The notes: generated from the letters alone by a model not told the origin. 42,462 nt of DNA from Eubacteriaceae bacterium UBA1433 (GCA_002329295.1 DCTT01000026.1:276305-318766); one strand, 5' to 3'; counted from the first letter of the stretch, positions 1 to 9,039 are shown. Translations and numbers: made by a program.

Positions 1-77
1 CCCGCCGCTCCCTCTGACGCATATTGAGGAAGCGGGTTGTCAGATGTATTGATGATTTGAATGATTATTTTTTCCAT
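1..77 (-). CDS. dut: dUTP diphosphatase (Dut), N-terminal fragment
   Basis: Start of a gene cut by the window edge: 25 codons from ATG at 75-77. The peptide reads MEKIIIQIINTSDNPLPQYA followed by SEGAAG. The NP-LPQYA...GAAG pattern is the conserved N-terminal motif of trimeric dUTPase, which hydrolyses dUTP to dUMP and PPi to keep uracil out of DNA. It begins 22 bases after the pnp stop on the same strand, so it is probably the next gene of the rpsO-pnp unit; a dut gene also lies downstream of pnp in other Firmicutes. No strong ribosome-binding site precedes the ATG, only a weak GGAT, which fits translation after pnp. The catalytic motifs lie outside the window, so activity cannot be judged. 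Confidence 0.8.
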   Translation of the reverse strand, partial: MEKIIIQIINTSDNPLPQYASEGAA

Positions 78-99
78 ATCCGATTTCGCTGCTTTCGTT

Positions 100-2271
100 T
101 TAACGCCTGTTATAGCCGCCTTTGCCACGTTCACCGCCTCTGCCGCCGCCATAATTATTGCGCGGTCTCTCTGGACGCTCTACATAACCTTCCGGCTTGG
201 GCAACAAATCCTTTCGCGATAAATTGATTCGTCCACGGCTGTCAATTTCAGTTACTTTTACCTGGATACTGTCACCTACCTGCACAACATCCGTAACATT
301 TTTTACATGCTCATGCGCCAACTTGGAAATATGCACCATGCCTTCCTTGCCCGGCAGCAATTCTACAAATGCGCCGATATCAATAATGCGCACGACTTTT
401 CCGTTATAGATTTCGCCTACTTCTACTTCTTTGATAATGGCTTCTATCATGTTCTTTGCTTTTTCCGCATTTTCTAAGTCCGGCGAGGCAATATAAGCTT
501 TTCCGTCATCCATAATATCGATTTTTACACCGGTCGCCTCAATAATTTTATTAATCATCTTGCCGCCGGGTCCAATGACTTCGCCGATTTTGTCAGAGGG
601 AATTTCCATACTCAGCATGCGTGGCGCATAGGGGCTCATTTCTTCTCTCGGTTCACTGATGACTTCCGCCATTTTCTCTAAAATAAATATTCTGCCCTTT
701 CGCGCTTGCTCTAACGCCTCTCTGAGCACTGCTTCATCAATGCCGTGTATTTTGATATCCATTTGAATGGCGGTGATACCGTCTCTGGTTCCCGCTACTT
801 TAAAGTCCATATCACCGTTATGGTCTTCCACCCCTTGAATATCCGACAAAATGCTGATGTCATCCTCTTCTTTTATCAGCCCCATGGCAATACCTGCTAC
901 CGGCGCTTTGATCGGTACACCCGCATCCATCAGCGAAAGCGTGGAACCGCAAACGCTTGCTTGCGAGCTGGAACCGTTGGACATGAGCACTTCAGAGACC
1001 ACGCGAATGGTATAAGGAAAATCGTCCTGTGAAGGCAATACAGGCAAAATCGCTTTGCCCGCCAATGCGCCATGGCCAATTTCACGTCTTCCCGGCCCTC
1101 TGCTCGGCCGAGTTTCTCCTACCGAAAAGGACGGAAAATTATAATGATGCATGTAGCGTTTGTACTCTTCATCCGTAATGCCGTCAATAATTTGCACGTC
1201 CGAAAAAGCTCCTAATGTCACCACTGACAACGCTTGCGTTTGCCCGCGTGTAAATAACCCGCTGCCATGTACCCGTGCCAAAAGCCCTACCTCACAGGCA
1301 ATCGGTCTGATTTCATCCAGCGCTCTGCCGTCCGGGCGAATTTTTTCTTTGGCAATCATATTGCGAACAATGGATTTTTCCAATGTATCGATTGCTTGAT
1401 TGACTTCTTCTTCTCGCTCTTCGTATTCTTCCAAAAGATACTGTCTGATTTCTTCCGCAACCGCTTCCGTCTGTATTTCACGTTCCGATTTATCGCTGTT
1501 GCGCAAAGCGGCGTTCATTTTTTCGTATCCTGTCGTCATCACCCTGTCCACAATATCTTGCTGCGGCACATGATAGACTACTTCACACTTTTCTTTGCCG
1601 ATTTCTGCAATGATTTCTTCCTGAAATGCAACCATCTTTTTAATTTCTTCATGTCCTGCGAGAATCGCACCGATCATGAGTTCTTCACTGACTTCATCGG
1701 CGCCGGCTTCCACCATCATAATCGCTTCTTTGGTTCCCGAAACCACCAAATCCAGTGCGCTGTCTTCACGTTGCGCCACCGTAGGATTCATAACGTATTC
1801 TCCGTCAATATAGCCTACCGCCACTGCTCCGATAGGTCCGTCGAAGGGAATCTCCGAAATGGATAATGCGATGGAAGAACCCACCATCGCCACAATTTCA
1901 GGCAAATTATCCTGTTCCACCGAAAGCACTGTAGCCACTACTTGCACGTCATTGCGCATTCCCTCAGGAAACAAGGGTCGAATGGGTCTGTCTATTAATC
2001 GGGATGAAAGAATCGCCTTTTCTGAGGGTCTCCCCTCTCTTTTGATAAATCCTCCGGGGATTTTTCCCACCGAATACAATTTTTCTTCATAGTCTACACT
2101 TAACGGGAAAAAATCCAATCCCTCTCGAGGAGCCTTGCTCATAGTTGCTGTTGCCAGCACATTTGTATCTCCGTAGCGTAAAAATACAGCGCCTGCAGCC
2201 AGCTGCGCCATTTGTCCTGTCTCTACTATCAATTCCCGCCCGGCAAACATTGTTCTAAATGTCTTTTTCAT
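100..2271 (-). CDS. pnp: Polyribonucleotide nucleotidyltransferase (PNPase)
   Basis: Phosphorolytic 3'-5' exoribonuclease, 723 residues, the usual family length. Two RNase PH domains (about residues 10-230 and 310-550) flank an alpha-helical linker. They are followed by a KH domain (about 555-615, with the GxxG loop IGPGGK) and an S1 domain (about 620-690, GAFVELLPGKEGMVHIS). The protein ends in an Arg/Gly-rich tail with GGGRGG and RGKGG. It degrades mRNA with phosphate, releasing nucleoside diphosphates, as part of the RNA-decay machinery. It lies 75 bases downstream of rpsO, the classic S15-PNPase pair, with a hairpin in the gap. The start ATG follows AAAGGAAAT. Identification is very secure. 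Confidence 0.98.
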   Translation of the reverse strand: MKKTFRTMFAGRELIVETGQMAQLAAGAVFLRYGDTNVLATATMSKAPREGLDFFPLSVDYEEKLYSVGKIPGGFIKREGRPSEKAILSSRLIDRPIRPLFPEGMRNDVQVVATVLSVEQDNLPEIVAMVGSSIALSISEIPFDGPIGAVAVGYIDGEYVMNPTVAQREDSALDLVVSGTKEAIMMVEAGADEVSEELMIGAILAGHEEIKKMVAFQEEIIAEIGKEKCEVVYHVPQQDIVDRVMTTGYEKMNAALRNSDKSEREIQTEAVAEEIRQYLLEEYEEREEEVNQAIDTLEKSIVRNMIAKEKIRPDGRALDEIRPIACEVGLLARVHGSGLFTRGQTQALSVVTLGAFSDVQIIDGITDEEYKRYMHHYNFPSFSVGETRPSRGPGRREIGHGALAGKAILPVLPSQDDFPYTIRVVSEVLMSNGSSSQASVCGSTLSLMDAGVPIKAPVAGIAMGLIKEEDDISILSDIQGVEDHNGDMDFKVAGTRDGITAIQMDIKIHGIDEAVLREALEQARKGRIFILEKMAEVISEPREEMSPYAPRMLSMEIPSDKIGEVIGPGGKMINKIIEATGVKIDIMDDGKAYIASPDLENAEKAKNMIEAIIKEVEVGEIYNGKVVRIIDIGAFVELLPGKEGMVHISKLAHEHVKNVTDVVQVGDSIQVKVTEIDSRGRINLSRKDLLPKPEGYVERPERPRNNYGGGRGGERGKGGYNRR

Positions 2272-2309
2272 GCATATTTCCTTTCCAGCTCTTCGCTATC
2301 CATATAAAG

Positions 2310-2340
2310 CGAGGCGGAACTTGAACCAAGCGCCGCCCCG
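2310..2340 (-). promoter_or_regulatory. Stem-loop between rpsO and pnp
   Basis: An inverted repeat of about 8 bp with one G-U pair: in the minus strand CGGGGCGG pairs with CCGCCTCG across a 15-base loop. It starts a few bases after the rpsO stop (2347) and lacks a U-run. In many bacteria a hairpin here is cut by RNase III and takes part in PNPase autocontrol; a weak terminator is the alternative. The pairing is seen directly; the role is inference. Confidence 0.45.
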
Positions 2341-2346
2341 TCAGAA

Positions 2347-2616
2347 TTACTTTCTCAAATTCAATTTCGAAATGATGTCCCGATATCTTTCAATGTCTTT
2401 GTCTGCCAAATAATTCAGTAATCTTCTGCGTTTGCCGACCATCATGAGCAATCCTCTTGTGGAGTGATGGTCTTTCTTATTGACTTTCAAATGTTCGTTG
2501 AGTCTGTCGATTTGTTCTGTCAAAATTGCAATTTGCACTTCCGGTGAACCTGTGTCGTTTTCGCCGCGTTTAAAACGTTCGACAATTTCTTTTTTTTCTG
2601 CAGCAGTTAATGCCAT
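2347..2616 (-). CDS. rpsO: 30S ribosomal protein S15
   Basis: S15, 89 residues, the normal length. It contains the family motifs GSPEVQIAILTEQI and LKVNKKDHHSTRGLLMMVGK and ends YRDIISKLNLRK. It binds 16S rRNA in the central domain and nucleates assembly of the platform of the small subunit. The start is preceded by an excellent GGAGGAATAAAAAT. It sits between ribF and pnp, as in most Firmicutes. A small hairpin over the ribF stop (2652-2677) could be an S15 autoregulatory leader, but this is unproven. Confidence 0.98.
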   Translation of the reverse strand: MALTAAEKKEIVERFKRGENDTGSPEVQIAILTEQIDRLNEHLKVNKKDHHSTRGLLMMVGKRRRLLNYLADKDIERYRDIISKLNLRK

Positions 2617-2665
2617 ATTTTTATTCCTCCGCTTTCTTCAGCCATAACCCTGTCATTCGTCGGAA

Positions 2666-3610
2666 TCATCGAATCACTGAGCCATCGCTACTCTTTGTAT
2701 TTTCAATATATTTTTTTGCGTAATCTGTATCATTATATAGTTGTTTCTGCAGTTCGTCAAGGTTTTCAAAATTTTTTTCATCTCGTATTTTCTTTAAAAA
2801 ACAAATCGGCAACAAATTGCCGTAAATATCTTGATCAAAATTTAAAATATGGGTCTCGATTCGATAAGGATGATTCACAAAGGTTGGATTAATCCCCACA
2901 TTGGTCAGTGCGAAATGTTCCTCACCATCTATATAAGCCTTTGTTAAATAGACGCCGTTTTGCGGCATGATTAACTTTTGGGGCATTTGCATATTTGCGG
3001 TAGGAAACCCCAATTTTCTTCCCAAATGTTTGCCGTCAATCACTTTGGAACAAAGAGAAAATTCTCTGCCCAGCATCTGATTGGCAAGTTCTATATCTCC
3101 TTTTTCTATCGCTTGACGAATCGCCGTGCTGCTGATGACTTGTTCGCCAAGCTTCACCGGCGCTATGACTTCCACATCAAAGCCCTTTTCCGTTCCAAAC
3201 TGACGGAGCAATGCAGTATCCCCCATCCCTTTTTTGCCGAATCTGTTATTAAATCCCACCGTCATTTTTTTAATGTCAATTTTTTTCAGCAGATATTCCG
3301 TTACAAAATGCCTCGGCTCCATATTCATAATCTCTGTATCAAAATCAATATACAACAAATATTCCACACCCATTGTCGCAAAAATTTCTTCCTTTTGCTT
3401 TTTCGTCGTAATATACCTCACTTTATGCACACTAAAAATTACATCTCTGGGGTGTTTGTCGAAGGTTAACACTACTTTGGTACCGGGCGCACCGTTCAAC
3501 ATGTGGCGCAATATCTCCTGATGTCCGAGATGAACACCGTCAAAAAAACCAAACGCCACTGAGGCATCGGGAATTCTTTTTTTTATGTTTCGCATTTTCA
3601 ATACTTTCAT
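2666..3610 (-). CDS. ribF: Bifunctional riboflavin kinase / FAD synthetase
   Basis: Makes FMN from riboflavin and ATP, then FAD from FMN and ATP; 314 residues, normal length. The N-terminal nucleotidyltransferase domain (about 1-180) carries FGFFDGVHLGHQEIL, the GxFDGxHxGH ATP site, and ISSTAIRQAI. The C-terminal kinase domain (about 185-305) has the GFPTAN motif and YGNLLPICFLKKIR. The start ATG has GAAGG about eight bases upstream. It follows nrnA by only 19 bases. In B. subtilis and many Clostridia truB lies directly before ribF; here there is no room for it. Confidence 0.96.
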   Translation of the reverse strand: MKVLKMRNIKKRIPDASVAFGFFDGVHLGHQEILRHMLNGAPGTKVVLTFDKHPRDVIFSVHKVRYITTKKQKEEIFATMGVEYLLYIDFDTEIMNMEPRHFVTEYLLKKIDIKKMTVGFNNRFGKKGMGDTALLRQFGTEKGFDVEVIAPVKLGEQVISSTAIRQAIEKGDIELANQMLGREFSLCSKVIDGKHLGRKLGFPTANMQMPQKLIMPQNGVYLTKAYIDGEEHFALTNVGINPTFVNHPYRIETHILNFDQDIYGNLLPICFLKKIRDEKNFENLDELQKQLYNDTDYAKKYIENTKSSDGSVIR

Positions 3611-3629
3611 AAGTCAACCTTCGTATTTT

Positions 3630-4586
3630 TTACAAATTATTTTGCGCGCAAATTTCTTTTTTTAATGACGCAATAATATTTTGTATCTCTCCGTTGATAT
3701 CGCATCCGGCCGCTTTTTTGTGTCCCCCGCCGCCGAATCGCTGTGCTATTTTCGCCACGTCTATCGTACCGTTCGAACGCATGGACGCTTTAAAAGCACC
3801 TGGTTTTTCTTGTTTAAGAAATACAGACACTTCCACATCTTCAATATTTCTCAATACATTCACCATATCTTGCAGGTGCAGATCGGTCTCTTCATCCATG
3901 ACTTTATTCTCATAATCCTTTAGTTCCAGGTAAGATACGGCCACCTTATTTTGACAAAGCAATTGTATATGCTCAATCACGCGAGCCAAATAACGCAACC
4001 GTGCCATTCCATATTTTTCCATTTGCTGGCTAATTGCGCTAAAGTCATTTCTGATTTCAAAAAGTTTCGCCGCTTTGAGATGCGTTTGCGCCGTTACATT
4101 GCTGTAACGAAAATTTCCGGTATCGGTAGACAGCGACAAATACAACCAAGAAGCTGCTTCGTATCCGATGCCGATCTTCGCCGCTTCATACAAATCCATA
4201 ATGATCTCGCCTACAGCGGCGACTGCAGGTTTAACATAATTAAAAGTGCCGTAATTTTTATTGGTCACATGATGGTCAATGACAATACTTTTTGCGGCCG
4301 ACTTCAGCAACTCTCCCCCATACAAAAAATCGGTATCCGCACAATCCAATGCAATAACTAAATCAAAACACCGATCCGTAGTGTCTGCAAAAAATATTGC
4401 TTCCGGTCCAATTTTCATTTTTTTTGAAACCATTGGATCCACTACATATTGCACTTTTTTTCCCATTGACTTTAACAATAACCCCAGCGCACAAACAGAC
4501 CCGATTGCATCGCCGTCGGGACGTTTGTGCGTCAAAATTAATATCGTTTCGCTGCTTTTTATTTCTTCTAAAATTTTATTTATCAT
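3630..4586 (-). CDS. nrnA: DHH-family oligoribonuclease / pAp phosphatase NrnA
   Basis: DHH/DHHA1 phosphoesterase, 318 residues. The DHH domain has RPDGDAIGS (about residues 22-30), DCADTD and DHHVTNKNYG, all metal ligands. The C-terminal DHHA1 domain ends with the substrate-binding GGGGHKKAAG. NrnA degrades short oligoribonucleotides (nanoRNA) from the ends and dephosphorylates 3'-phosphoadenosine 5'-phosphate. Its ATG overlaps the end of rbfA by 11 bases, indicating translational coupling; no strong ribosome-binding site is visible. Position between rbfA and ribF is as expected for the Firmicute nusA-infB operon, apart from the missing truB. Confidence 0.93.
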   Translation of the reverse strand: MINKILEEIKSSETILILTHKRPDGDAIGSVCALGLLLKSMGKKVQYVVDPMVSKKMKIGPEAIFFADTTDRCFDLVIALDCADTDFLYGGELLKSAAKSIVIDHHVTNKNYGTFNYVKPAVAAVGEIIMDLYEAAKIGIGYEAASWLYLSLSTDTGNFRYSNVTAQTHLKAAKLFEIRNDFSAISQQMEKYGMARLRYLARVIEHIQLLCQNKVAVSYLELKDYENKVMDEETDLHLQDMVNVLRNIEDVEVSVFLKQEKPGAFKASMRSNGTIDVAKIAQRFGGGGHKKAAGCDINGEIQNIIASLKKEICAQNNL

Positions 4587-4935
4587 GATTTTTTTTATTC
4601 AACTCCGAAATCAGCGCGTTCATTTTTATACCGTATTCCAAAGTATCGTCCGATACAAAATTGATTTGCGGCGTATGATAGGTCTTGAGCCGTTTGCCCA
4701 ACTCCCTGCGCAAATATCCCTTCGCCCCGTTGAGTGCTTCCGTCACCTCATCCCGCGCTTCTTTGCCCTCCAAAACACTGATATACACTTTGGCCATTTT
4801 AAAATCATTGGAACTGTCTACTTTCACAATGCTGACCATCCTGCCTTGCAAGCGATAATCCTTGACCTCTTCTCGAATCAATCTGCTGAGTTCTCTTTTT
4901 ATTTCTTCGTTGACTCTGTCTACTCTATGTGCCAC
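4576..4935 (-). CDS. rbfA: 30S ribosome-binding factor RbfA
   Basis: 119 residues, the normal length for this KH-like 30S assembly factor. It begins MAHRVDRVNEEIKRELSRLI and contains DFKMAKVYISVLE followed by LRRELGKRLKTYHTPQINFV, typical of the family. It binds immature 30S particles near helix 1 and helix 44 and helps final 16S rRNA maturation and cold growth. Its start is four bases after the infB stop. Its 3' end overlaps nrnA by 11 bases. Confidence 0.96.
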   Translation of the reverse strand: MAHRVDRVNEEIKRELSRLIREEVKDYRLQGRMVSIVKVDSSNDFKMAKVYISVLEGKEARDEVTEALNGAKGYLRRELGKRLKTYHTPQINFVSDDTLEYGIKMNALISELNKKNHDK

Positions 4936-4939
4936 AAAA

Positions 4940-7120
4940 TCAATCCCTTTCTATTTCAACCATTTTAAACCCTTCAACGATGTCGCCTTCCCTGAAATCA
5001 TTAAACCGCTCGATGCTCAAGCCGCATTCGTAACCGGTAGCCACTTCACGCACATCGTCTTTAAAGCGTTTTAAGGAGCTGAGGGATGCTTCCACCAATA
5101 CAATTCCGTCACGAATCACTCTCACTTTTTCGTTTCGATTGAGTACGCCTTCCAACACATAGCATCCTGCAATCACACCAACGCCGGGTACTTTGAATGT
5201 CTGGCGCACTTCTGCACTGCCTATGGCAATCTCCTTAAATTCAGGATCCAACATTCCTTTCATCGCCGCTTGCACATCTTCAATTAATTCATAAATCACG
5301 CGATAGGTTCTGATATCTACATCCTCTTTGGCCGAAAGTTTTTTTGCATTCATATCCGGACGTACATTAAAACCTAAGATAATGGCTCCCGAAGCCGCCG
5401 CCAACGATACATCCGTTTCTGAAATACCTCCTACCGCACCGTGAACAATGTTGATTTGTACCTCTTCATTTGACAAACGCAACAGCGATGCCTGGATTGC
5501 TTCCAGGGAACCTTGCACGTCCGCTTTAATTAACAAGTTGATTTCTTTCAGATTTTCTTGCTGAATCTTACTGAAAATATCTTCCAGGCTCATGGGCGCC
5601 GACTTTCTTTGAGTACTGGCTCTCTGTCTGTTAATACGCATTTGCGTGTCTTTTTTCGCTTCTTTTTCAGTCTGGACTACATAAAACCGGTCTCCTGCAT
5701 GGGGTACTTCACTAAAACCCATAACTTCTGCCGGAAACGACGGTCCCGCCTTGTCGATTTTTTTGCCCATATCATTGGTCATCGCCCTGATTTTCCCGTA
5801 AATCTCTCCGCTGACTACAAAATCACCCAGTTGCAAAACCCCCGACTCCACCAGCATCGTGGCAATGGTCCCTCGCTGTGCGTCCAGCTGCGCTTCGATA
5901 ATCGTACCCACTGCCGGCATGGTTTTGTTGCCCTTTAACTCTTCCATTTCCGCCACCAGCAACACCATTTCCAGCAGTTCTTCAATATTCATATTTTGTT
6001 TGGCTGAAATGGGTACGCAAATGGTATCTCCTCCAAATTTTTCCGCCACAAGACCGTATTCCGTCAATTCTTGCATCACGCGATCCACATTGGCCGTGGG
6101 TTTGTCGATTTTATTAATCGCCACAACAATCGGTACCTCCGCCGCCTTTGCATGATTGATGGCCTCCACGGTTTGTGGTTTAATCCCGTCGTCGGCTGCA
6201 ATAACCAAAATGGCAATGTCCGTTACTTTTGCCCCACGGGAACGCATTTCCGTAAAGGCTGCATGTCCGGGCGTATCGATAAACGTGATTTTTTCACCGC
6301 CTGCATTGACCATATAAGCGCCGATATGTTGCGTGATGTGTCCTGCCTCGTCACTGATGACGTTTGTTTTTCGAATCGCATCCAACAGCGATGTCTTGCC
6401 ATGGTCAACATGCCCCATCACCGTAACAATCGGCGGACGAGAAGATAAATAGCGCTCATCTTCATAATGCATTTGCAGCATTCGCTCTACCAAATCTTCG
6501 TCTTCTTCCACATTGAGCTCAATATCAAATTCCTGCGCTAAAATATAGGCTGTGTCAAAATCAATTTCCTGATTGATAGTGGCAATCACGCCCAATTCCA
6601 TCAATTTTTTTATCAAATCCACCGTGCTTTTGCCGATGGCTTCCGCCAAATCTCCCACCGTTATCATCGGCGGAATGACTACAACGCCATCAGTGATTTC
6701 TTCTTCCCGATGAAGGCGTTTTAATTTTTCGCGTTTATAAACCCCTTTATTCTTTTTCACAATCTTTGCGTTATTTTGACGCTTAGCCGGCCTTTGTTGT
6801 TGCGTGCCTTGCACTTCACCTGCCGTTTTCGTCTGTGTTTTGTCTTTTTGTTTTGCTTTTGCCTTCGCAGGAGCGCTTTTTGCACCGCGTCCCCGCTGAG
6901 TTACTGCTCCTTGTTTGGATGCATTTCTTTTAGATGTATCTTTTTCTTCTTCGGGTTGTTGCGCTTTTCCGTAATTGTTTTTAAAATATTTCACTTGCTG
7001 TTCTGTCAGCGCACTCATATGATTTTTTGCAGGAATGCTCAGCTTGTTCAGTTCTTCCACCAATATTTTATTTGGGATATTCATTTCTTTTGATAATTCA
7101 TGAACTCTCATTGTTGCCAC
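4940..7120 (-). CDS. infB: Translation initiation factor IF-2
   Basis: GTPase that delivers fMet-tRNA to the 30S subunit and promotes subunit joining; 726 residues. An N-terminal IF2N helix (RVHELSKEMNIPNK) is followed by a low-complexity Lys/Gln/Ala linker (about 50-140) and a second IF2N segment. The G domain from about residue 230 has GHVDHGKTS (G1), DTPGHAAF (G3), NKID (G4) and SAK (G5). IF2 domains II, III and the C-terminal fMet-tRNA-binding domain follow. I chose the GTG at 7118-7120 because GGAGGGAGG lies about seven bases upstream; the ATG three codons later is less well spaced. The gene is 14 bases after rnpM; ylxQ, often found between them, is absent. Confidence 0.97.
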   Translation of the reverse strand: MATMRVHELSKEMNIPNKILVEELNKLSIPAKNHMSALTEQQVKYFKNNYGKAQQPEEEKDTSKRNASKQGAVTQRGRGAKSAPAKAKAKQKDKTQTKTAGEVQGTQQQRPAKRQNNAKIVKKNKGVYKREKLKRLHREEEITDGVVVIPPMITVGDLAEAIGKSTVDLIKKLMELGVIATINQEIDFDTAYILAQEFDIELNVEEDEDLVERMLQMHYEDERYLSSRPPIVTVMGHVDHGKTSLLDAIRKTNVISDEAGHITQHIGAYMVNAGGEKITFIDTPGHAAFTEMRSRGAKVTDIAILVIAADDGIKPQTVEAINHAKAAEVPIVVAINKIDKPTANVDRVMQELTEYGLVAEKFGGDTICVPISAKQNMNIEELLEMVLLVAEMEELKGNKTMPAVGTIIEAQLDAQRGTIATMLVESGVLQLGDFVVSGEIYGKIRAMTNDMGKKIDKAGPSFPAEVMGFSEVPHAGDRFYVVQTEKEAKKDTQMRINRQRASTQRKSAPMSLEDIFSKIQQENLKEINLLIKADVQGSLEAIQASLLRLSNEEVQINIVHGAVGGISETDVSLAAASGAIILGFNVRPDMNAKKLSAKEDVDIRTYRVIYELIEDVQAAMKGMLDPEFKEIAIGSAEVRQTFKVPGVGVIAGCYVLEGVLNRNEKVRVIRDGIVLVEASLSSLKRFKDDVREVATGYECGLSIERFNDFREGDIVEGFKMVEIERD

Positions 7121-7134
7121 AGGCCTCCCTCCTT

Positions 7135-7401
7135 TTATTTTTTATTTTCCATAATTTCACGAACGATTTTTTCTTTGATTCTTTCATCAATCTCTGTTTG
7201 AAAAGCCTTTTCCAGTTTTTTGCTTTCTTTTAATTTCATAATACAGCTCTCTTTTTCGCATACATAGGCGCCGCGTCCGTTTGCCCGCAAAGTCGGATCG
7301 AAAAAAATTTCTCCTTCTTTGTTTTTCACAATGCGATACAACGTTCTTTTGTCTGACTTTTCATTGCAGATCAAGCAGCTGCGAATCGGCACTTTTTTCA
7401 T
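7135..7401 (-). CDS. rnpM: YlxR/RnpM RNA-binding protein (DUF448)
   Basis: 88-residue basic protein of the YlxR family. The N-terminus has RSCLICNEKSDK, and the middle has NGRGAYVCEKESC, the conserved GRGAYVC motif with two Cys pairs. In B. subtilis this protein binds RNase P RNA and modulates RNase P activity, hence the name RnpM. Good Shine-Dalgarno AGGAGG before the ATG. It sits between nusA (10-base gap) and infB, the standard position. C-terminal part is Lys/Glu-rich and helical. Confidence 0.93.
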   Translation of the reverse strand: MKKVPIRSCLICNEKSDKRTLYRIVKNKEGEIFFDPTLRANGRGAYVCEKESCIMKLKESKKLEKAFQTEIDERIKEKIVREIMENKK

Positions 7402-7411
7402 AACTTGCCTC

Positions 7412-8542
7412 CTATTCGACTAAATTGTTGATCTCTTCCACCAAGCTGTCCAATAAATCTTGTTCTTCCTGGCGTTTTTGCAAAACTTCCGCCGGCATAT
7501 TTTCGTCTTCTTCCTGGTTTTTGATATCGATCTTCCATCCTGTGAGCCTGGCAGCCAAACGCACATTTTGCCCTTCTTTTCCAATGGCCAAAGACAACTG
7601 ATCATTGGGGACCACCACATAGGCAATTTTATTTTCTTCGTCCAAGTCCACACGCAAAACACCGGCCGGACTCAGCGCTGCAGTAATATAAACCACGGGA
7701 TCGGCATTCCATTCAATCACATCTATTTTTTCGCCGTTGAGTTCATTGACGATATTTTGTATCCGCATGCCCCTGGTTCCTACACAAGAACCTACCGGAT
7801 CAATGTTTTCATTTTCGGCAAAAACAGCTACTTTTGCCCTGCTCCCTGCTTCGCGGGCAATAGATTTTACTTCTACATCACCTGAATAAATTTCAGGCAC
7901 TTCCAATTCCAGCAGCCTGCGCAACAGTCCTACATGGTTTCTCGAAAGCATGATATGCGGTCCTTTTGTGGTTTTCTTTACTTCCGTCACATAGACTTTT
8001 AATCGCATCCCCTGATAATAATGTTCGCCTTTAATTTGGTTCGCCACATTGAGAACGCCATCCGTTTTTCCGAGGTCAATAATAATATTATTGTTATTCT
8101 CTTTTCGTTGCACCAGGCCCGAAATCAATTCGTCTTGTTTTTCAAAAAATTCATTGTAAATAATATTGCGTTCCGATTCTTTGATTTTTTGAATCACCAG
8201 CTGTTTGGCATTTTGTGCCGCAATACGCCCGAAATCCTTGGGATTCACCTGAACATCGATTATCTCTCCCACGGCGGCGTCCTTTTTGATTTTCTTTGCC
8301 TCTTCCAGGCTGATTTCGTTTTCTTCCAGCGCATCCTTTTCTTTTTCGCTTACCAATTTTTGCGCAAATACACTGACATCTCCGACATTTCTGTCTATGA
8401 GAATCACAATTTCTTCATCAGATCCGTAATGTTTTTTATATGCCGAAATCAACGCTGTTTCAATTGCGGCAATAAGTTCTTCTTTGTCAATGCCCTTTTC
8501 TTTTTGGATTTCTTCCAATGCCTGTAAAAACTCTTTATTCAT
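7412..8542 (-). CDS. nusA: Transcription termination/antitermination factor NusA
   Basis: RNA polymerase-associated elongation factor acting in pausing, termination and antitermination; 376 residues from the ATG at 8540-8542. Order of domains: N-terminal polymerase-binding domain (about 1-125), S1 (about 130-200), KH1 (about 200-275) and KH2 (about 280-345), with DPVGSCVGTRGMRIQ and SLAIGKEGQNVRLAARLTGW as the KH signatures. It lacks the C-terminal acidic repeats of enterobacterial NusA, as usual in Firmicutes. The reading frame is open nine codons further upstream, but GGGAGGAAAAA directly precedes the ATG chosen. It follows rimP by 10 bases. Confidence 0.97.
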   Translation of the reverse strand: MNKEFLQALEEIQKEKGIDKEELIAAIETALISAYKKHYGSDEEIVILIDRNVGDVSVFAQKLVSEKEKDALEENEISLEEAKKIKKDAAVGEIIDVQVNPKDFGRIAAQNAKQLVIQKIKESERNIIYNEFFEKQDELISGLVQRKENNNNIIIDLGKTDGVLNVANQIKGEHYYQGMRLKVYVTEVKKTTKGPHIMLSRNHVGLLRRLLELEVPEIYSGDVEVKSIAREAGSRAKVAVFAENENIDPVGSCVGTRGMRIQNIVNELNGEKIDVIEWNADPVVYITAALSPAGVLRVDLDEENKIAYVVVPNDQLSLAIGKEGQNVRLAARLTGWKIDIKNQEEDENMPAEVLQKRQEEQDLLDSLVEEINNLVE

Positions 8543-8552
8543 TTTTTCCTCC

Positions 8553-9014
8553 CTAAAACACAAATGCAAGATTCGCTTTGCCGATTTTTTCTATCGGCAC
8601 ATGCAATTCTTTGCCCTCTGTTTCCAATATAATTTCTCTCTTTTCCTCATTGACGCCAACAATTTTCGCCGTAAATTTCTTTTTCCCGTCCATAGCGGCA
8701 AACAGCGCAATCTCCACTTCTCTTCCTTGATACTTGATAAAATCTTCCCATTTTTTTATCGGACGACAAACACCCGGCGAAGAAACTTCCAAATAATAGG
8801 TTCCTTCGATAAAGTCTTCTTCGTCCAATATCGGACTGACGGCACGGGAAAAGTCTTCGCATTCCTGTGTGCTTATGCCGCCTTCTTTGTCTATATAATA
8901 GCGTAAAATGCGTGTGCTGCCTTCTTTGACAAATTCTATATCTACTATCTCAAGTTCCATTTCTTTTGCAATGTCTTGCGAACAATCCAAGGCTTTTTTT
9001 ACGATTTTTGACAT
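8553..9014 (-). CDS. rimP: Ribosome maturation factor RimP
   Basis: 153 residues, typical length. The N-terminal domain includes ELEIVDIEFVKEGSTRILRY and the conserved YIDKEGGIS and FSRAVSPILDEEDFI. The motif YLEVSSPGVCRPIK is the family signature. It assists early 30S assembly. This is the first gene of the rimP-nusA-rnpM-infB unit, with a TTGCAT/TATAAT promoter at 9074-9102 and a strong leader hairpin at 9040-9060. Shine-Dalgarno AAGGGAGGAATCC precedes the ATG. Confidence 0.95.
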   Translation of the reverse strand: MSKIVKKALDCSQDIAKEMELEIVDIEFVKEGSTRILRYYIDKEGGISTQECEDFSRAVSPILDEEDFIEGTYYLEVSSPGVCRPIKKWEDFIKYQGREVEIALFAAMDGKKKFTAKIVGVNEEKREIILETEGKELHVPIEKIGKANLAFVF

Positions 9015-9039
9015 GGATTCCTCCCTTGATAAAATTGAA

